A DNA stretch of 64,000 nucleotides from Mariannaea sp. PMI_226. Taxonomy: Eukaryota; Ascomycota; Sordariomycetes; Hypocreales; Nectriaceae. The translations under genes and the position numbers were made by a program. Below are positions 58,859 to 64,000 of this stretch, piece by piece. Position 1 is the stretch's first letter. Every line of letters starts with the position of its first letter. The stretch covers positions 992,001 to 1,056,000 of the forward strand of contig JANFOG010000008.1 in assembly GCA_024336345.1 (NCBI GenBank), read 5' to 3'. The notes below the pieces were generated by a model that was not told the DNA's origin, ran no database searches, and saw only the letters and a program-made list of their open reading frames with translations.

Positions 58859-60935
58859 TTACACCACAACATCCTCTAATCGCTTTACGACGTCTTTATA
58901 AAACTTCATAGAAAGCCTTTCCGCGACTTCGCTTGCAGTTTCATCATCTCCCTCGTGAAGCCCCAGCATCTCACCTCCTGCAAGGCACTTGCGGGTCGCT
59001 TCTTCAAATCTCTCGCCCATATCAGCGCCAACTGCCGCAACCCGCGCTTCGCTGAGCAGTTCCTCGCGGACCCGGCGCACCACATCTGGCCTGCCCCGAG
59101 CTCGTCGCAACTCGATGTCAAGAACATTCTCGACAGTTTGCCAATGCGCTAGCTCAACAAAGATGACGCCCAGACTGTAAATATCGAAGCTTTTCTTGGA
59201 GCGGGAGCGATCACGACGTCGGTTGGACTGTGTGTGTGGGTGCCGATATAGGTCATGCTCGGCATCGTCGCCGGGAGCGTCCGTCATTTCGTCAGACCCG
59301 CCGGGACGCGAAAAATCGAAACCTGAGAGGTACGGGTGGGAGAAGTCGACAGCGCCTGTGCGGGTGCGGAAGAAAAGCACGTTGTGGCTGCGCAGGCCCT
59401 TGTGCAGCCAGTGCACGGCGTGGAGGTACAGTAGGCAATTGCTGATGGCATGCGCCAGCTTGACGCGCTCGGTAACGCGGGGCTTGCGGACCTTGGCGTC
59501 AAGCAGGAGCTCGCGCAACGAGATGGGCGGTAATGACGAGTCGAGGTTATCATCGACTGGACGCTCGAAAATCAAGCCCAGTCTTCGATCGAGAATATCG
59601 ACATCGTCTTCTGGGACATTGGGGTCAGCCTTGTCAAAGAAACCGAGACAGTGTGGGGTTTGGAAGGCTTCTGGTTTAGGGCTGTGATTGAGTAGCGCAG
59701 CGAGTTTTCGGACGCGCTCTATTATGTCAGCTTTAGAGAGCGAGCCAGGTTGAGAGCCAGCCGTTTCATAATCTTTCCATTCTATCCAGACCTTCTTTTT
59801 ACCTTGGGCTGTTTTCATCAGGGCATCGCATCGAAGAGCATCGGACTCGTCCACATCATCATCGAGCTCGATAAGGTACCGAGGTACAAACAGGTTTCGC
59901 TGCTGGCCCGGATGAGTAAGCTCGAGGAACTTGGCAGCAGCCTCATCTATGGGTGCTGATGGGATCTTGGATTTAGGATCAATAGTTTCGTTGAATGCTT
60001 TAAACTGAGCCAATTTGGTGAGTTGTCTCAGAGAATCTGCATTGGCTTCTCGTTCAAGTTCTGACATGGGGGACGGGCTAATGAGACTTCTTGTATCAAG
60101 CTGTGACTTCAAAGCCAACACCAGATGGCTCAAGTCCGCAATCTTGTGATGGAGAAGCAGCACGCCTCGGTTGGTATCTTGAACTGTATGTCTGATCTCA
60201 ACTTGGAGGGAGTGATCGAGAATGTTCGTCATGCTATCATTTAAAGCAGAGAACTTAGCCAGCAACACCTCAAAGGCGTCCTTGTCGAAGGAAACCCAAC
60301 GAAGGCGGGTGAGGCTCCCGGTTGACTTTGTCTTCAGGCCTTTCATGGCCTTTTTAATAAAATCTCGCTTTCTCTCAGTCATGGGGAAATTGGCTTGCTT
60401 AGCGTCCCTTTCGGGAGCGTCAAGAACGCCGTCCTCGTCCCTAACGGGTTGGAGGTTATTGTGGCGTGTTTGATACTGGGTGAACTCATCAAAAAGGCAC
60501 TGTACCTGAACTAGCAGGTCTAGCACGGTCTGGCGGTGCAGATTGAAGATGTTCGAATTTAGTATCTTGGCTTGATTTCTCGCGTCTAAATCAAGTAACC
60601 CAGACGTCTCACTCCAGGCGTAGAGGCGCTGTTGCTCCATGCGGAGGCGCAGGTTGAGGTACTTGCACTCATTCTCGTAACCAAGAGCCGTAATTAGCAT
60701 CTGGATCCCTGGAGCATAAGACGCATTAGGCAAACCGAAAAGTTACACTGAAATCAACGGCCTGAAAAAAAAAAAAAAAGGCTGAACAAGGGTCATGCGC
60801 GCTTGTGCCATTGTTTTCACAAGCCTTGATCCATCGACGGTTAGGGGATGACATGCCTTGGATACAGGTAGTGTAGACTTGCAGCCCAATGGAAGCCACG
60901 CCTATAGCGAGCCCGGTGAGCGACACGGGATCCAT
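58859..60935 (-). CDS. HeLo-domain protein with kinase-like (probably inactive) C-terminal domain
   Basis: Exons 60857-60935 and 58859-60708 give 642 residues. The N-terminus MDPVSLTGLAIGVASIGLQVYTTCIQ joined to GIQMLITALGYENECKYLNLRLRMEQQRLYAW is a typical HeLo (prion-inhibition/propagation) domain: a hydrophobic first helix then amphipathic helices, about residues 1-225. HeLo domains of HET-S kill cells by membrane insertion. The C-terminal 300 residues are kinase-like: a WIEWKDYE strand, LAHAISNCLLYLHAVHWLHKG, and DIYSLGVIFVELAHWQ. The HRD motif reads HKGLRSHN (about 462-469), with Gly for the catalytic Asp, and DFG reads DFS, so it is probably a pseudokinase. Such fungal proteins are usually annotated HeLo plus DUF7580-type. 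The only intron I can place has a GC donor (GCATGT) and CAG acceptor; it alone keeps frame. Confidence 0.8.
60709..60856 (-). other. GC-AG intron in the HeLo-domain gene
   Basis: The intron of 148 nt starts GCATGT after CAAG and ends CTCCAG. No GT donor in the first 60 nt gives a join that keeps both the first-helix frame and the IQMLITALG frame. It contains a poly-T run (minus sense) of about 16. Confidence 0.55.
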
Positions 60936-63900
60936 CGTCCAACTATGGCGGAAATAAGCTACGCGTGCCAGTGAGAGAGGAATGCTGATTCGCACGGGAA
61001 GCGAGAAGCGAGCTACGGAGTTTCGAAATAGATGAGGGTTGATATTTGCCGGAGAGGGAGGGGAAAGGTGTAGACCAAGGAACAGGGCCGGAAGCAGGGG
61101 CAATGTCCGGCGGCCGACTGGTGGACTGTCAAGCGGCGTTTTGGAGGGGACGGTGCCGGTATGTGGCGAAGGGGGGTGTGCTGTTTGAACCGACCGAGGG
61201 ACAGATTTCTGGCACAGTTGCTGCTTGGGAAAGTCAGTTGATGGTTGAGTGGAGTTTCTCGCTTGTGAAGCGCAGAGCCATCACGACAGGAACAAGACAG
61301 ACGCCTGGCGTCAGGCGCGTGAAGAGGGGGGGACCAGGGTGGGGAGAGGGGGTGAGGGGGCGCGGGGGGGACAGTTGAGCGTGGATGAAACAATCAACAA
61401 TAGTCCCCAAAGAGACATCCAATTTCAAGGGGTCGGTATGAGATTGGCTTTTGCGGGCGGCCTTGTTGGGAATACGAGCGAGACACATAGTACGGCGTAC
61501 GGGAAAGGAAATGCATTGCTGCCACAGTTCTGGCAGGTTTGGGGGCCTTCTCCATTGACCAATAGTGAGCAGGGATCCTCTTCGTGATGATGATACTATC
61601 AGGACAACATATACTCCGTAGTTGTGGGGGCCGTCACAGGCACCTTGCTATGAAGAGCCTAATTTTGGGGGCCATTTTGTTCTTCTTCTTTGGTTGACGT
61701 ACAGTGTAGCATCCATAATTCCGATTCCGCGAGAATCAAGATTGTGACTCTTCAGTGGGATCAGACGAGACCAAGATGATTCATGTACTCGGCGCCAAAT
61801 ACCGAAGAGAGGGGGCTAAATATATGGGGACTGACGGGTGATGGATCAAGATGGAAATGGTAAGCGAAAAGAGAATGAAGATTGGCAGCCATGGGTTGGG
61901 GCCCGGAACGAACAGTGCCGGGCGTTGAGGGGAGGGAAATGAAGTGAAGCGAAGAGGAGAGAAGAAACCGGAATGGGGAGGACAGGAGATAAAGTGAACG
62001 ACAGGAAGCGAAGATCCTTTGGCAACTGGGTCATTGCGACATATTTCAACCCCATGCAGGCACCTCGTCAGTCAAGTAGTCAAGCCAAAAAAAAAAAAAA
62101 AAAGAATGTATATATATATATAATGTGGAAAAAAAAAAGAAAAAAAAAGAGAAATGCTTCCCAGTGTAAATGAGTATGGAGTACATACAGATTACTATGC
62201 ACAAGATCTGACTTCCAAGTTTTCCAAATACGTGCCGCTGGGCTTGTGGTCTAGGATCCGCTGCGGGAAAAAAAAATTGTTAAGCAGACCGCTCTTCACA
62301 TGGACCTGCTTCTAGAACACGTTGCACAACGCTGCGAAATATGCAGCCAAAACAGCCAAGACAGCCATATGAGCAGGGGGCCTGCATATAGGACCCTGAA
62401 ACGGCAAGATATGGATAGGGATGTAGCAATTCGAATGATTTCTAAAAATCTACAGTTTCTCTGTAATTGAGGCTCAGATTAATCCTTAATTTTTCTTTCT
62501 TCCTGGGCATATATCGGCTAGCACGAAAAAGTTGGCCACTGAGAAATCCCTGACCTGGCCTTGGAATGTTACACGCAGACGGGGATGCCGGCCGGGAAGG
62601 CACCAAATGTAAGCAAGCAACAGAGTTTCCCAAGCGGCCGGCAGAGCATCGCTTGTGCACGTGCGGCATGTGCGGCGGCCGCGCGGCGTGTCATGAAGTC
62701 AAACCACCTTGAGGCCGGGACGAGATCATCGTTTTATCATGATGAAGAAAAAAAAAATAAAGAACCGGAAAGAATATAGGTGGCAACAAGAAGCCACTAG
62801 CGAGCGCTCAAAATATGGGAATGGGGGGGGTTATCGAGACAGACACTTGACTTGGAATGCTCACGCCATGTGCGGACTGCGGACTATGTAGAGATCCGGT
62901 GGTGGCCAATTCAAAAAATTAGTAGGTAAGTAGGGAACTAGGCGGGCGTTGTTTTAAATTGCTACTAGTAACTAAACTAAAAGACTCAGGAAAATACAAC
63001 TAGGCAGGTTTTTCCTCCTCCTAGGGGCTGCTAAAATGATAATTAGACCGATAACGCCCGCCTTGTAAGGCGAAAGGTCTCCATAGTGCCCATAGTGCTG
63101 CCGGGTTGAGTAATTAAGTGCAAGACTGTCTCCCTCGACGAAGTCTGGTGGTCAGCCTTAATTATGGATGGAGAAGTGTTGAAACGGATCCGTTATGAGA
63201 CACAATAAGTACCAGAGTAAAATTTCATTTCAGTGAATGCATAAGGGATCCATGAGATGCAGCGGAGTCCTCACATAAACTGCCTAGCTAACTCTACTCC
63301 GAGATGGCACAAGAAACGTGGATGCCATCCTTTCATTACAATGTGGGATGTGGGAGAAATGATATCAGGGTGCTTATTTTGAACTACCTAGTCAGGCCCA
63401 ATGCATTAGCAGCAGCCTGTCAAGTACATAGATAGTCCCGCACAAAGAAACCCTCGCAATTGAGTCAGAGCATGCATGCATTCACACACACACGCACACA
63501 CACAAGGAAAAGGGGTGGTAGCCCATAGGATTTGATCAAGGGCAGTTATTAGGCTGCATGTCCAAAAAGTCGGGATTTGGAAAACGAGATGGACAGTCAG
63601 CTTGGACGGCATGTGCTGGAAGAGACAACAAAGTCAACAACAGACCAATATCACGTCACAACCCAATGATGACAAGAGTTTAAGCTAGAGGCGCAAGCTT
63701 CACTGGATGGGGCAGGGGGAGGAGGAGGAGGAGAAGCATATCTTGGTAGAGTAAACACAGTAGTACACGGCTATTACGTCGACTATGATCGCGGGAGTAA
63801 CGATGCATGTGGCAGGGCACAGAACGTAGCCAAAAGGCAGAAGTGCAGGGAAGTGGCAGAAGAGCGGTGACAGTACGTACCTTGCAGACAGGCATATGGG

Positions 63901-64000
63901 GTCAACAAGCCAACAAGATAGGTGGCTATGGGCAACATGGCTTGAATCTGGCAGTCAAGAGCTTCAGCCCCCTTGGCACTACTGTCGAGGCAAGGCCTGG
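60936..64000. other. 3-kb terminal region without a visible gene
   Basis: Open frames are short and compositionally odd (GA-rich 61150-61380; poly-A 62086-62150; CA repeat at 63484-63502). The first 400 bp is the promoter region of the HeLo gene. A gene starting past 64000 cannot be judged. Confidence 0.5.

Noticed and set aside
61013..61393. 126-residue minus-strand frame upstream of the HeLo gene
   Set aside because: Pro/Ser/Arg-rich translation of a purine-rich tract; no domain.

Overview
The window is nuclear DNA of a filamentous ascomycete (Pezizomycotina). Genes carry short introns of about 50-115 nt with GTAAGT/GTATGT-type donors and CTAAC-type branch points. Neighbouring genes lie on either strand without operons, and the gene families are typical of moulds (sphingolipid C9-methyltransferase, HeLo-domain protein, fungal INSIG, Ark/Prk kinase). 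The gene content and the many GGTACCT / TACCTAGGTA motifs between genes fit Sordariomycetes, perhaps Hypocreales. That taxonomic guess is inference from general familiarity, not from a search.

Layout. 0-17.6 kb is gene-dense: MMS19 (minus, cut by the left edge), divergent ATP11, a peroxisomal 4-coumarate-CoA-ligase-like enzyme ending in AKL, a steryl-ester-hydrolase-like lipase, divergent PEX6, and an SH3BGR/thioredoxin-like acidic protein. 17.6-34.9 kb is gene-poor: it holds only a strongly expressed-looking GPI-type cell-wall protein (21.3 kb) and a small secreted protein (31.7-32.4 kb), with nearly 10 kb between them in which I find no convincing gene. 34.9-41.5 kb holds the glucosylceramide C9-methyltransferase, a mitochondrial HTD2-type dehydratase and a RING-LON protein. 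41.5-46 kb is empty apart from repeats and hairpins. 46-61 kb holds an unrecognised 152-residue protein, an INSIG homologue, MAK11, an Ark/Prk-family kinase, a 73-residue CYSTM cysteine-rich protein in three tiny exons, and a HeLo-domain protein with a kinase-like C-terminus that has lost catalytic residues. The last 3 kb shows no gene.

How the genes fit together. They are mostly independent housekeeping genes, but lipid and organelle functions recur: peroxisome import (PEX6) near a PTS1 acyl-CoA ligase, sterol-ester turnover and INSIG-type sterol control, sphingolipid methylation, and mitochondrial fatty-acid synthesis. The most distinctive locus is the HeLo-pseudokinase gene at 58.9-60.9 kb. 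Its domain order parallels the animal necroptosis effector MLKL, and it appears to use a GC-AG intron right after the first HeLo helix. No tRNA, rRNA, CRISPR array, intact transposon or virus was found.
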